Made by a program: the position numbers and the translations under genes
In this document: one piece after another, positions 35,352-44,958 of the stretch
How positions within the stretch are numbered: position 1 is the stretch's first letter
Layout of the letters: each line of letters starts with the position of its first letter
DNA from: Mesorhizobium opportunistum WSM2075
GTDB lineage: Bacteria > Pseudomonadota > Alphaproteobacteria > Rhizobiales > Rhizobiaceae
Direction: 5' to 3'
Assembly (NCBI RefSeq): GCF_000176035.2
Contig: NC_015675.1
Span: 1,178,001-1,242,000, forward strand
DNA: 64,000 nucleotides
The notes under the pieces: generated by a model
The model's database searches: none
What the model saw: the letters and a program-made list of their open reading frames with translations, nothing else
Told to the model about the DNA's origin: nothing

Positions 35352-35978
35352 TCAACCGCCGGCTGCCGAGATGATGGCTTCGCGGTCGGGTTCACCCTCC
35401 AGATGGATCAGCACGATCGTCCCCTCGTGAGCCGCTCTGCGCAGGGCTTTGGCCCCGTCCGGCCTTACGGTCAGCAATCGCCTCTCTTGCAAGGCCTGAA
35501 GCCGCGACCGCGAGATGCCGAGTTCGTTGGCAAGCAGGCGGTCGAGGCGGAGCGATATCCGCATTTCCAACCCAAGCCTGAGTTCCAGCGCTGTCGCGCT
35601 TTCGCTTGTCTCCCCAACCAGATGCCTTTTCACGGCGACATCGGGGAACTCCTCGACATGTCCTACCTGATTGCGTAGCGCGGAGACGTCGAAGGCATGG
35701 CGCCGGGCCAGCCCCGGATCATTGCTTTCGAGCGCCTGCAGCAGCGCCGGTTCGATGTCGCGGCGGTTGCAGCGTTCGAGAATGCCGAAGTTCCAGGAAT
35801 TGTCGCAATCGACGCAGCGATAGATCAGCCACACGTCGATGCGCTTGCCGTTGGCGTTGACGCGGAATTTTTCGCTGCAGCGATACGCCTTCACGCCGCC
35901 GCAGCGATTGCAGTTGATGAGGGGTCGAGGAGCAATTGCGGGCGCGATCGCCCAGTGGATACGCACAGTGCCGGACAT
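35352..35978 (-). CDS. DUF1062 family protein
   Basis: 208 residues. The N-terminal part has two Cys pairs, CNRCGG and CVDCDNSW, that look like a zinc ribbon; the pattern CSEKFRVNANGKRIDVWLIYRCVDCDNSWN is typical of DUF1062. The C-terminal half has an S4-like region (RLDRLLANELGISRSRLQALQERRLLTV), suggesting RNA binding. No function is established. It is convergent with typA and shares its terminator. Confidence 0.82.
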   Translation of the reverse strand: MSGTVRIHWAIAPAIAPRPLINCNRCGGVKAYRCSEKFRVNANGKRIDVWLIYRCVDCDNSWNFGILERCNRRDIEPALLQALESNDPGLARRHAFDVSALRNQVGHVEEFPDVAVKRHLVGETSESATALELRLGLEMRISLRLDRLLANELGISRSRLQALQERRLLTVRPDGAKALRRAAHEGTIVLIHLEGEPDREAIISAAGG

Positions 35979-36434
35979 GCCGATAAGCCCTTCCCGTCGG
36001 GAAGTTCATCAGGTCGGCAATCTCGAGATGCCCATGCGGGCGCGGCGTGGCGGTAGGCTGCGGAGATTGTGAAGTCAGGTGTCGCTGGCGGAAAGCGCGC
36101 GACAGCGGTTCAGCAGTGCCAAACCGGTCTCGAACCGCCGCCAGAGGAACACATGAAAATGAAAACAGGCATCGCGAATGCGGCGCCATGCAGGTGTGTC
36201 GGGGGAGTTGACGAGACCGGCGGTTACGTAGGCAAAGTGAAGCTCAGAAATTGTTTCGCGGCGGTTCTTCTAGCTGCGGGACGCGGAAACGGCAAGGGAT
36301 CGCGAGCAAGGGATCGCGAGCATGGGATCGCGAGCATGGAGGCCCGGGCTGCCGACCAAAGTGACTACCTTGTCTTTGCCAATGCTGCTGTTGCTGGCTA
36401 GTGTGGCAGTCAAACCTCAATCCGAGATCCTGCC
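35979..36434. other. 456-base intergenic region with no convincing gene
   Basis: The region between the DUF1062 start and the lysE-family gene has a few open frames up to 110 codons, but they have a composition unlike nearby genes and no clear ribosome site. It contains the 14-base tandem repeat listed separately and the promoter region of the LysE-type gene. Confidence 0.5.
36294..36335. repeat. Three 14-base tandem repeats
   Basis: AAGGGATCGCGAGC (36294-36307), the identical AAGGGATCGCGAGC (36308-36321) and ATGGGATCGCGAGC (36322-36335), followed by a partial ATGG. Each unit holds the CGATCGCG-like core GATCGCGA. Copy number is probably variable between strains. Confidence 0.85.
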
Positions 36435-37049
36435 ATGCATCTCACCTCGCTGCTCATTTTCGCCGCCGCCCTGTTTGTCGCTGCCGGTTCACCGGGCCCC
36501 TCGATCGCGGCTCTGGTCGCGCGTGTCATCTCGAAGGGCTTTCGTGACGTGTTCCCGTTCCTGCTCGCCATGTGGATCGGCGAGGGCATCTGGCTGTCGC
36601 TGGCGGTGTTCGGGCTGGCCGTTGTGGCGCAGACCTTCCACTTCGCCTTTGTCGTGGTGAAATGGGTCGGCGTCGCCTATCTCGCCTACCTCGCCTGGAA
36701 GATGTGGACCGCACCTGTCGACGCCAGGGAAGGCGAGATGCCGCGCGAGGATTCTCCGGTGAAACTGTTCTTCGCCGGCATGGCGGTGACGCTCGGCAAC
36801 CCCAAGATCATGATGTTCTACCTGGCGCTGCTGCCGACCATCATCGACCTGGCCTCGGTCAGCATCGTCGGCTGGGTCGAGTTGACGGCGACCATGGCCG
36901 TGGTGCTCATCGCCATCGATCTCGCCTGGGTGCTCGCCGCCTCGCAGGCGCGCAAGCTGCTGAAGAGCAAGCGCGCCATGAAGATCGCCAACCGCATCAG
37001 CGCCACGACGATGGCCGGCGCTGCCGCGGCCATCGCGGCGCGGTCCTGA
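36435..37049 (+). CDS. LysE-family exporter
   Basis: 204 residues with about six hydrophobic segments. The N-terminal family motif is present as LFVAAGSPGPSIAALVARVISKG, followed by VVVKWVGVAYLAYLAWKMW and FFAGMAVTLGNPKIMMFYLALLPTII. LysE/RhtB proteins export amino acids or homoserine lactone-like molecules across the inner membrane. The substrate cannot be told. It is a single-gene unit, convergent with the YCII gene. Confidence 0.92.
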   Translation: MHLTSLLIFAAALFVAAGSPGPSIAALVARVISKGFRDVFPFLLAMWIGEGIWLSLAVFGLAVVAQTFHFAFVVVKWVGVAYLAYLAWKMWTAPVDAREGEMPREDSPVKLFFAGMAVTLGNPKIMMFYLALLPTIIDLASVSIVGWVELTATMAVVLIAIDLAWVLAASQARKLLKSKRAMKIANRISATTMAGAAAAIAARS

Positions 37050-37058
37050 ACCGGCGCG

Positions 37059-37385
37059 TCAACCCATCATATTGAGGATCGGCGCGATCTCGACGTTGCA
37101 GTTCGGCTCCATCAGGATCGGACAATCCTTGGCCTTGCTGGTGGCGTCGTCGATGTCTTTCGCCTCGATGATCGAATAGCCGCCGGTCGGGTTGCTGCCG
37201 CCATTGTTCTCGACCTTGCCGCCGGGCAGGACGGTTTTCGACATGCCAACCGGATTGCCACGGTCGACCACAGCCGAGCCAAGTTTTCCGAACCAGCCCG
37301 TCCAGCTGTCCGTCAACGCCTTTAGATCGGCCTCGGTCGCCGGCATCTTGCCGGAACCGTGATAGACGTAGAGAAACTTCGCCAT
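37059..37385 (-). CDS. YCII-related (YciI-like) protein
   Basis: 108 residues with the start KFLYVYHGSGKMP, GNPVGMSKTV, and the end GGYSIIEAKDIDDATSKAKDCPIL, matching the YCII/DGPF ferredoxin-like fold. Proteins of this family are often dimeric and of unclear function; the related DGPF group is linked to ECF sigma factors, but none is encoded nearby. Confidence 0.82.
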   Translation of the reverse strand: MAKFLYVYHGSGKMPATEADLKALTDSWTGWFGKLGSAVVDRGNPVGMSKTVLPGGKVENNGGSNPTGGYSIIEAKDIDDATSKAKDCPILMEPNCNVEIAPILNMMG

Positions 37386-37521
37386 GTTCTCCTCCCTTCA
37401 TCCGCGGCATCGAACCGGCATGCGGTCACGCCGCGCGCCGATCATCGGACCAAACGGGCAAACAATCAACGAAGATGAGGGATAGCTGATATAAGGCGGG
37501 CAGGATTCCGGCCGCCGCGCC

Positions 37522-38085
37522 TCACCTTGCCATGGCGTGGTATTCGTCGTTCGGCCGCATGTCGATCGCCGCCGCCACGCGGTTCGACATGTTGAAGAAG
37601 GCAGCGGTCGAGGCGATGTCCCAGATGTCGCGGTCGGTGAAGCCGGCCTGACGCAGCGCGGCCCGATCGGCCTCGACGATCTTGGCCGGCTCTTCGGTCA
37701 GCTTGACGGCGAATTCGAGCATTGCGGTCTGCTTGGGCGAAAGATCGGCGGCACGGAAATTCATCACCATCATCTCGCCGAGCGCAGGGTCGCCGGACAG
37801 CTGGCGCACCGCCGCGCCATGCGCGGTCAGGCAGTAATAGCAGTGGTTGATGGAGGAGACGGCGACCGCGATCATCTCGCGCTCCAGCTTCGACAGGCCA
37901 GACTCGCCCAGCATCAGATCGTTGTACATGTCGGTGAAGGCGCGCAGTTTCTTGTCGTCGAAAGCGTAGGCCTTGAGCACGTTGGGAACGAGGCCGAGCT
38001 TCTCCTCGCATTTGGCGAAATAGGCTCTTGTCGGCTCGCTCAACTCTTCGGGAGCCAGATCAAGCGCCGAAATTTTGCCGTTCAT
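37522..38085 (-). CDS. AhpD/carboxymuconolactone decarboxylase-like peroxidase-related protein
   Basis: 187 residues. The redox motif CYYCLTAHG (Cys-x-x-Cys with the following His) lies in SSINHCYYCLTAHGAAV, preceded by LSKLEREMIAVAVS, as in the peroxidase-related AhpD family. The second half repeats a helical pattern (LTEEPAKIVEADRAALRQAGFTDRDIWDIASTAAFFNMSNRVA). It could reduce peroxides by a thiol mechanism. Divergent from the glutamate dehydrogenase gene. Confidence 0.88.
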   Translation of the reverse strand: MNGKISALDLAPEELSEPTRAYFAKCEEKLGLVPNVLKAYAFDDKKLRAFTDMYNDLMLGESGLSKLEREMIAVAVSSINHCYYCLTAHGAAVRQLSGDPALGEMMVMNFRAADLSPKQTAMLEFAVKLTEEPAKIVEADRAALRQAGFTDRDIWDIASTAAFFNMSNRVAAAIDMRPNDEYHAMAR

Positions 38086-38222
38086 TGGTCATCTCTCCAC
38101 CCTGGATGATGGCTTGCCGCCGAATTCCGACAATTCTTGGCAAGCCGTCAAACCTTTGTCGCCAAACAGCGGTCATCTGCTACCATAGTCTCAAAAGCAT
38201 GCGACGGGAGGCAAGAAGCATC

Positions 38223-41200
38223 ATGGCCAGCGTGAAAACCGCAGCTAAGTCGAAGAAGAAGCCAACAGCGGCGGCGAAAACGGAGGAAAGGCCAGCCAGG
38301 CTTGCCGATTATTTGCTCGCCCGAGCGCCGGCCGAAGACATCGCGGCCTATGAAGTGGCCGACCTCGAACGCGCCGCCGACCTCGCCGGTCAGGCGGTCG
38401 CCGGGCACAAGAAGGGTGAGTGCGTCGTCGCCGTCGAAGCCGATTCGGGTGTGTTCCGTGACGGCCGGCCGGTCACGGTCATCACCGTCGTCAACGACAA
38501 CATGCCGTTCCTGTTCGATTCCATCCTCGGCGAGGTCACCGAAACCGCCGGCGAGCCGAGCCTGGTCACCCACCCGGTCATCACGGTTCGCCACGGCAAG
38601 GGCGGAGTGGAAGAGATCCTCGGCGACGGCAATTTCGCCAAGGACGACGGCAGCCACGATCGGCTGAGTGTGATCCACGTTCATATTCCACGGGTGACGG
38701 TCGAAGCTGCGAGCGGCTTGACCGAGCGGCTGCGCAAGATGCTCGGCCAGGTCCACGCCGCCGTCAACGACTGGAGGCCGATGCTGGCCCGGCTCGACCA
38801 GGCGATCTCGGAATTCCGCTATTCGGCTGTGCCGCTCGACAAGAAGAGCGTCGCCGAGGCGATAGCTTTCCTGGAGTGGCTGCGCGACGACAATTTCACC
38901 TTCCTCGGCATGCGCGAATTCAAATACACCGGCGGCGAGGAAAGCGGCACGCTGGAGCGCGCCGACAAGGCCGGCCTCGGCATCCTGACGGATCCCGACG
39001 TGCTGGTGCTCAGGCGCGGCACCGAAGCGGTGACGACGACACCGGAAATCCGCGCCTTCCTGCACGGGCCGGAGCCGCTGATCGTTACCAAGGCCAATGC
39101 CAAGTCGCTGGTGCACCGCCGCATCTATCTCGATTACATCGGCATCAAGACCTACACCGCCAAGGGCGCGTTGGCGGGCGAATTGCGCATCGTTGGCCTG
39201 TTCACCTCGACCGCCTACACGCGCTCGGTGATGAAGATTCCCTATCTCAGGTCCAAGGCCGAAACCATCATCGCAAAGTCCGGCTTCGACCGTCACGACC
39301 ACTCCGGCAAGGCACTGATCAACGTGCTGGAGAGCTATCCGCGCGATGAACTGTTCCAGGTGCCGGTGCCGATCCTGAGAAAGCACGCCGCGGCCATTCT
39401 CGGCCTGGTCGAGCGGCCGCGGGTGCGGGCGCTGGTGCGCGCCGACCAGTTCGACCGCTTCGTCTCGATCCTCGTCTTCGTGCCGCGCGACCGCTACGAC
39501 AGTGTCGTGCGCGAGAAGATCGGCGCCTATCTGAAAACCGTTTTCGAGGGCCGGCTGTCGGCCTATTACCCGGCCTTTCCCGAAGGCGGGCTGGCGCGCG
39601 TGCATTTCATCATCGGCCGTTCCGGCGGCAAGACGCCGAAAGTCGACCAGGCGACGATCGAGGCGGCGATCCGAGACATCGTGCGCACCTGGGAGGATGC
39701 CCTTTCCGACGCGGCGGATGCCCATGGCGGCGACCAGGCGCTGAAGGCGATCGCCGCGAGGCTGCCGGAGAGCTATCGCGATTCGTTCAGCGCGGCGGAG
39801 GCATTGGTCGATGCCGGGCGCATCGCCAAGATCGGCGCCGACAATCCGATCGCCATCGACTACTACCGCCATGCCGAGCAGAAGCCGCATCAGGCGGCGC
39901 TGAAGATCTTTCACCATGCCAGCCCGGTGGCGCTGTCGCGTCGGGTTCCGCTGCTGGAAAACATCGGCTTTCGCGTCATCAGCGAGCGCACCTTCGAGGT
40001 TGGTGACGTGCAGTCCGGCCGGGTCTTCATCCACGACATGGAGTTGGAGAACAGCTATGGCAAGCCGATCGACCTCGGCGATGGCGGCGCGCTGTTCGAG
40101 GACGCGTTCCTGTCGGTCTGGCGCGGCGATGTCGACAATGACGGCTATAACTGCCTTGCCCAGACCGCCGGCCTGTGGTCCGGCGAAATCACCATCCTGC
40201 GCGCCTATGGCCGCTATCTGCAGCAGGTCGGCATTCCACAAAGCCAGGACTTCATCGCCGCGGCACTGAACCGCTATCCCGACATCGCGCGCGGCCTGCA
40301 TGCGCTGTTCATCGCCCGGCTTGGCCCGACCGCCGAGGGCGAAGGCGTGGTGGCAGCCAAGCATCTCAAGGCCAAGATCAAGGATGCGCTCGAAGATGTG
40401 CCCAACATCGATGACGACACCATCATCCGCCGCTACCTCAATCTGATCGAGGCCTCGCTGCGCACCAATCATTTCGTTGCCGATACGAAGGAGAAAGGCC
40501 AGTCGCTGGCAATCAAGCTCGATTCGCAAGCGGTGGAAGGGCTGCCGGCGCCACGGCCGTGGCGGGAGATCTTCGTCTACGGTTCCGAGGTCGAGGGCCT
40601 GCATCTGCGCTTCGGCCCGGTGGCGCGCGGCGGCCTGCGCTGGTCTGACCGCGCCCAGGACTACCGCACCGAGGTGCTCGGCTTGGTCAAGGCGCAACAG
40701 GTCAAGAACGCGGTCATCGTGCCGGTCGGCGCCAAGGGCGGCTTCTATCCGAAAAAGCTGCCGATGAGCGCCGGGCGCGACGCGATCTTCGAGGCCGGCA
40801 CATCGGCCTACAAGAATTTCGTCTCCAGCCTTTTGTCGATCACCGACAATATCGGGCTGGACGGCGTCATTCCACCGGCCGGCGTCGTCAGGCGCGATCA
40901 GGACGATCCGTACTTCGTCGTCGCCGCCGACAAGGGCACGGCGACCTTCTCCGACACCGCCAACGCGATCTCCGAGAAGCACGGCTTCTGGCTCGATGAC
41001 GCCTTCGCCAGCGGCGGCTCGGCCGGCTACGACCACAAGAAGATGGGCATCACCGCCAAAGGCGCCTGGGAAGCGGTCAAGCGGCATTTCCGCGAGATCA
41101 ACCGCGACATCCAGACGTCGCCCTTCACGGTTGTCGGTGTCGGCGACATGTCCGGCGACGTGTTCGGCAACGGCATGCTGCTATCGCCGAAGACAAGGCT

Positions 41201-43013
41201 GATCGCCGCCTTCGACCATCGCGACATCTTCATCGATCCGGACCCGGACATGGCGGCCTCGATGGCCGAGCGCGAGCGCATGTTCGCTCTCGCTCGCTCA
41301 TCCTGGCAGGACTACGACAAGAGCAAGCTTTCGGAAGGCGGCATCATCGTCTCGCGCAACCAGAAGTCGATCACCTTGCCGGCGGCATCGGCGGCGGCGA
41401 TCGGCTTGGCCAAGACGACCGCCACGCCGGTCGAGATCATGACCGCCATCCTCAAGGCGCCAGTCGATCTCCTGTGGTTCGGCGGCATCGGCACCTATCT
41501 CAGGGCGTCGACCGAAACCAATGCCGAGGTCGGCGACCGCGCCAACGATGCCGTCCGCATCACGGCACTTGACGTTCGCGCCAAGGTGATCGGCGAAGGC
41601 GCCAATCTTGGCGTCACGCAGCGGGCGCGCATCGAGTTCGGCATGAATGGCGGCCGCTGCAATTCCGACGCCATCGACAATTCGGGCGGCGTCAACTGCT
41701 CCGACGTCGAGGTCAACATCAAGATCGCGTTGGCGTCGGCCATGCGCAAGGGATCGCTGACGCGCCCGGCGCGCAACAAGCTGCTGGCCGAGATGACCGG
41801 CGAGGTCGGCTCGCTGGTGCTGTCGAACAACTACCAGCAGACGCTGGCGCTTTCGATCGCGCGCAAGCGCGGGCTCGCCGACATCGCGCATCAGGCCCGG
41901 TTCATGACCGCGCTCGAGGCCCGCGGCCTGCTCGACCGTGCCGTCGAGACGCTGCCGTCGCCGGCAGCACTTGCCGAGCGCGAGGCACGCGGCGAGCCGC
42001 TGACCCGGGCAGAGCTCGGCGTGCTGCTCGCCTACGCCAAGATCGTGCTGTTTTCCGACATCGTCGTCAGCGACGTGCCTGATGATGCGCATTTCGACCG
42101 CGACCTGATGGGCTATTTCCCGGACCGGATGGGCAAGAAATACGCCGCCGAGATCCATAGCCATAGGCTGCGCCGCGAGATCATTGCCCGTGTCGTCGCC
42201 AACGACCTCGTCAATCGCGGCGGCCCGTCCTTCGTCAACCGGCTGCAGGAAGCCACAGGCCGCACCGCCGCCGACGTGGTGTGCACCTTCGCAGTGGTGC
42301 GCGACGGCTTTGCGCTGCCGGCGCTCTATCGCGAGATCGACGCGCTCGACAGCCAGGTCGACGGCCAGGTGCAGCTCGATCTCTACCAGATGGTTAGCCG
42401 GCTGATCTATGTGACCAGCGGCTGGTATCTGAAGAACGATGCCGGCATGGCGCCGCTCGGTCAGCGCATCGCCGAGTTGCAGGAAGCGCGCAAGGCGCTG
42501 GAGCCGAAACTTGTTTCGCTGCTGCCGGCCTTTTCACGCGAGCGGATCGAGGAGAAGCGGCACGGGCTGTTCAAAGCCGGCGCGCCGGATCGATTGGCCG
42601 GGCAGTTGGCGCTGAGTGAGGTGGCGGAATTGATCCCCGACATCGCCCTGACGGCGCGCACCGCCGGTGCCGACATCGTCGCCGCGGCCAAGGCGTTCTT
42701 CGCCGTCAGCGACGCCTTCCGCATCCCGCGCGTCGAGGACGCCGCGCGCTCGATCACGCCTTCGGACTATTATGACCAACTCGCTCTGTCCCGTGCCACC
42801 GACACGATCGGCGCGGCGCGGCGTGGCATCGCGGTGGCGGCACTCACCGGCCATGCCGATACGGCGGATCCGGTGGTGGCCTGGCTGGAAGCCGGCGGCG
42901 AGCGGGTGGCGCGCATCCGCGAGCGGCTGCAGGCGCTGACCGAAGGCGGCGACATCACCGTGTCGCGGCTGTCGGTGGCGTCGGGCCTGATGAGCGATCT
43001 GACGGCGATGTGA
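38223..43013 (+). CDS. gdhB: NAD-dependent glutamate dehydrogenase, large form
   Basis: 1,596 residues from ATG 38223 (GGGAGG upstream); an ATG eight codons earlier is possible. This is the approximately 180-kDa GDH type: a long N-terminal ACT-like regulatory part (about 1-650), then the catalytic core with GSEVEGLHLRFGPVARGGLRWSDR, the substrate Lys in IVPVGAKGGFYPK, the NAD-binding region around VVGVGDMSGDVFGNGML and LLWFGGIGTYLRAS, and a C-terminal helical part. It converts glutamate to 2-oxoglutarate and ammonia for amino-acid breakdown. The Lys/Ala-rich N-terminus (about 1-25) looks flexible. Confidence 0.96.
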   Translation: MASVKTAAKSKKKPTAAAKTEERPARLADYLLARAPAEDIAAYEVADLERAADLAGQAVAGHKKGECVVAVEADSGVFRDGRPVTVITVVNDNMPFLFDSILGEVTETAGEPSLVTHPVITVRHGKGGVEEILGDGNFAKDDGSHDRLSVIHVHIPRVTVEAASGLTERLRKMLGQVHAAVNDWRPMLARLDQAISEFRYSAVPLDKKSVAEAIAFLEWLRDDNFTFLGMREFKYTGGEESGTLERADKAGLGILTDPDVLVLRRGTEAVTTTPEIRAFLHGPEPLIVTKANAKSLVHRRIYLDYIGIKTYTAKGALAGELRIVGLFTSTAYTRSVMKIPYLRSKAETIIAKSGFDRHDHSGKALINVLESYPRDELFQVPVPILRKHAAAILGLVERPRVRALVRADQFDRFVSILVFVPRDRYDSVVREKIGAYLKTVFEGRLSAYYPAFPEGGLARVHFIIGRSGGKTPKVDQATIEAAIRDIVRTWEDALSDAADAHGGDQALKAIAARLPESYRDSFSAAEALVDAGRIAKIGADNPIAIDYYRHAEQKPHQAALKIFHHASPVALSRRVPLLENIGFRVISERTFEVGDVQSGRVFIHDMELENSYGKPIDLGDGGALFEDAFLSVWRGDVDNDGYNCLAQTAGLWSGEITILRAYGRYLQQVGIPQSQDFIAAALNRYPDIARGLHALFIARLGPTAEGEGVVAAKHLKAKIKDALEDVPNIDDDTIIRRYLNLIEASLRTNHFVADTKEKGQSLAIKLDSQAVEGLPAPRPWREIFVYGSEVEGLHLRFGPVARGGLRWSDRAQDYRTEVLGLVKAQQVKNAVIVPVGAKGGFYPKKLPMSAGRDAIFEAGTSAYKNFVSSLLSITDNIGLDGVIPPAGVVRRDQDDPYFVVAADKGTATFSDTANAISEKHGFWLDDAFASGGSAGYDHKKMGITAKGAWEAVKRHFREINRDIQTSPFTVVGVGDMSGDVFGNGMLLSPKTRLIAAFDHRDIFIDPDPDMAASMAERERMFALARSSWQDYDKSKLSEGGIIVSRNQKSITLPAASAAAIGLAKTTATPVEIMTAILKAPVDLLWFGGIGTYLRASTETNAEVGDRANDAVRITALDVRAKVIGEGANLGVTQRARIEFGMNGGRCNSDAIDNSGGVNCSDVEVNIKIALASAMRKGSLTRPARNKLLAEMTGEVGSLVLSNNYQQTLALSIARKRGLADIAHQARFMTALEARGLLDRAVETLPSPAALAEREARGEPLTRAELGVLLAYAKIVLFSDIVVSDVPDDAHFDRDLMGYFPDRMGKKYAAEIHSHRLRREIIARVVANDLVNRGGPSFVNRLQEATGRTAADVVCTFAVVRDGFALPALYREIDALDSQVDGQVQLDLYQMVSRLIYVTSGWYLKNDAGMAPLGQRIAELQEARKALEPKLVSLLPAFSRERIEEKRHGLFKAGAPDRLAGQLALSEVAELIPDIALTARTAGADIVAAAKAFFAVSDAFRIPRVEDAARSITPSDYYDQLALSRATDTIGAARRGIAVAALTGHADTADPVVAWLEAGGERVARIRERLQALTEGGDITVSRLSVASGLMSDLTAM

Positions 43014-43064
43014 GGCCGATAGCGTGCATAGCAGCTTGGCGCATGCATTGTCATGCCGCGCTGG

Positions 43065-43240
43065 TCGACCCCCACTCCGTCTCGGCTTCGCCGAGCCACC
43101 TCTCCCCCGATCGACGGGGCAGAGGAAAGGCGCCAGGCTCTTTGCCGTCAACGCGCGTCCAGCAACGCTCCTTTCCTTTCCCTCCGGAGGGGGGAAAGGT
43201 GGCGCTGCGAAGCAGCGACGGATTGGGGGAACCACGTGGC
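43065..43240. repeat. Intact RIME-like element with two palindromic units
   Basis: Unit B (GTCGACCCCCACTCCGTC, then a TCGGCTTCGCCGA hairpin and CACCTCTCCCCC) is followed by unit A (CCTTTCCCTCCGGAGGGGGG, GCTGCGAAGCAGC hairpin, GGGGGAACCAC). CCACCTCTCCC at 43096-43106 is an unoccupied match to the IS110 target site. The element takes up most of the 400-base gap between the glutamate dehydrogenase and MFS genes; the rest shows no gene. Confidence 0.8.
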
Positions 43241-43413
43241 AATCAAGCCTCGGCCGATCAGTCACGCTAATCACACAAGATGTGCGCACAGCGTAGCTTT
43301 CGTGGGGTACGGAACCCAGGAGCAATGAACGGCAGCTGGACGCTTGTCATTTGCGCGGTCATGAAAAACATGCAGACATGGCGCCCGACACGGGCGCGGC
43401 CGGGGGAATCATC

Positions 43414-44790
43414 ATGGCGGTAGAAACAGTGCAGCGTGCATCCGGACGCGGCATCTGGGGATGGATGTTCTTCGACTGGGCGGCGCAGCCGTTCTTCACG
43501 GTCGTCACCACCTTCATCTTCGGTCCCTATTTCGTTTCGCGCATGGCTGGTGATCCCAACACCGGCCAGGCCGTCTGGGGCTACGGCATCGCCGCCGCCG
43601 GGCTGGTCATCGCGGTGCTGTCGCCGATCCTCGGCTCGATCGCCGACCAGACCGGGCCGCGCAAGCCGTGGATCGCCTTCTTCGCCGCGATCAAGATCAC
43701 CAGCCTTATCCTGCTGTGGTTCGCGGCGCCCGGCTCGAACCTGTTCCTGGTCGTGGCGCTGTTCTCGCTGGCTTCCGTGGCTGCCGAGTTCTCCACCGTG
43801 TTCAACGATTCCATGATGCCGCGGCTGGTGCCGAAGAGCGAGATCGGCCGCATCTCCAACGTCGCCTGGGGCCTCGGCTACCTCGGCGGCATGATCGCGC
43901 TGATCTTCGTCGTCACCTGCCTGGCCGGTTCGCCGGAGACCGGCAAGACGATCATCGGCATCGACCCGCTGTTCGGGCTCGACCCGAAGCTCGGCGAAGA
44001 CGCCAGGGCCACCGGACCGCTATCGGCCGGCTGGTATTTCCTGTTCATCCTGCCGATGTTCTTCTTCACGCCGGACGCCATCAAGGGCATCCCGATCGGG
44101 CCCGCGGTGCGCGAAGGCCTGTCGGAGCTGAAATCGACCCTGGCCGAGGTGCGCAAGCGCGGCGGCATCTTCCGCTTCCTCGTCGCCCGCATGATCTACC
44201 AGGACGGCGTCAACGCCCTGCTGGCGCTCGGCGGCACCTTCGCGGCAGGCATGTTCCACTGGTCGATCACCGAGATCGGCATGTTCGGCATCATCCTCAA
44301 CGTGGTCGCCATCTTGGGCTGCTGGGTCGCCGCACGGCTGGACACCGCGCTCGGCTCAAAGGCCGTGGTGATGATTGCGCTGGTCATGCTGTCGGTCGCC
44401 ACCATCGGCGTCGTCTCGACCGGCCCGGGCTTCACGCTGCTCGGCCTGATCCAGCTGCCGACCACCGATTCCGGCGGGCTGTTCGGCACGGCGGCGGAGA
44501 AGGCCTACATCCTGTACGGCCTGCTCATCGGACTGGCTTTCGGTCCTGTGCAGGCGTCGTCACGTTCCTACATGGCGCGCAGCGTCACGGCCGCCGAATC
44601 CGGCCGCTATTTCGGCATCTACGCGCTGGCCGGCCGCGCGACCAGTTTCCTGGCGCCGTTCCTGGTGGCGACGATCACCGCGGTGAGCGACTCGGCCCGG
44701 CTCGGCATGGCGGTGATCATCCTGTTCTTGGCTATAGGTATGGCGATCCTGCTCAGGACGCCTTATCCGGCGGATCGGCCGGTGGAATAG
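43414..44790 (+). CDS. MFS transporter, UMF1/Atg22-like
   Basis: 458 residues from ATG 43414 with about 12 membrane helices. The N-terminus GRGIWGWMFFDWAAQPFFTVVTTFIFGPYF is the hallmark of the UMF1 (Atg22-like) group, followed by SIADQTGPRKPWI and SRSYMARSVTAAESGRYFGIYALAGRATSFLAP. In yeast, Atg22 exports amino acids from the vacuole; bacterial roles are not settled. Standing alone after glutamate dehydrogenase, it may transport amino acids, by inference only. Confidence 0.9.
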   Translation: MAVETVQRASGRGIWGWMFFDWAAQPFFTVVTTFIFGPYFVSRMAGDPNTGQAVWGYGIAAAGLVIAVLSPILGSIADQTGPRKPWIAFFAAIKITSLILLWFAAPGSNLFLVVALFSLASVAAEFSTVFNDSMMPRLVPKSEIGRISNVAWGLGYLGGMIALIFVVTCLAGSPETGKTIIGIDPLFGLDPKLGEDARATGPLSAGWYFLFILPMFFFTPDAIKGIPIGPAVREGLSELKSTLAEVRKRGGIFRFLVARMIYQDGVNALLALGGTFAAGMFHWSITEIGMFGIILNVVAILGCWVAARLDTALGSKAVVMIALVMLSVATIGVVSTGPGFTLLGLIQLPTTDSGGLFGTAAEKAYILYGLLIGLAFGPVQASSRSYMARSVTAAESGRYFGIYALAGRATSFLAPFLVATITAVSDSARLGMAVIILFLAIGMAILLRTPYPADRPVE

Positions 44791-44796
44791 CGCCTC

Positions 44797-44950
44797 TTCC
44801 TTCTCCCCTTGCGGGAGAAGGTGGCCGAGCGAAGCTCGGTCGGATGAGGGGTGCGCCAGGGAACGCCAACGCCTCACTCCGCTGGAACACCCCTCAACCG
44901 TCTCGGCGCTGTCGCGCCGATCCACCTTCTCCCACAAGGGGAGAAGGAAA
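44797..44950. repeat. RIME-like inverted pair at a convergent junction
   Basis: CCTTCTCCCCTTGCGGGAGAAGG at the left and CTTCTCCCACAAGGGGAGAAGG at the right, with inner hairpins CCGAGCGAAGCTCGG and GGCGCTGTCGCGCC. It is closely related to 18303-18490, sharing the inner CCTCACTCCGCTGGAACACC. It lies between the MFS gene and the convergent purH gene. Confidence 0.8.
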
Positions 44951-44958
44951 AAGGTGCT

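Noticed and set aside
36294..36335. Short repeat array as CRISPR
   Set aside because: Units are directly joined with no spacers; no cas genes in the window.
36069..36401. 110-codon frame before the LysE-type gene
   Set aside because: Runs through the 14-base tandem repeat, no good ribosome site, composition unlike neighbours.
38148..41087. 979-codon open frame on the minus strand opposite glutamate dehydrogenase
   Set aside because: It lies fully opposite a well-conserved gene, has the His/Arg/Asp-rich make-up of high-GC antisense frames and matches no family.
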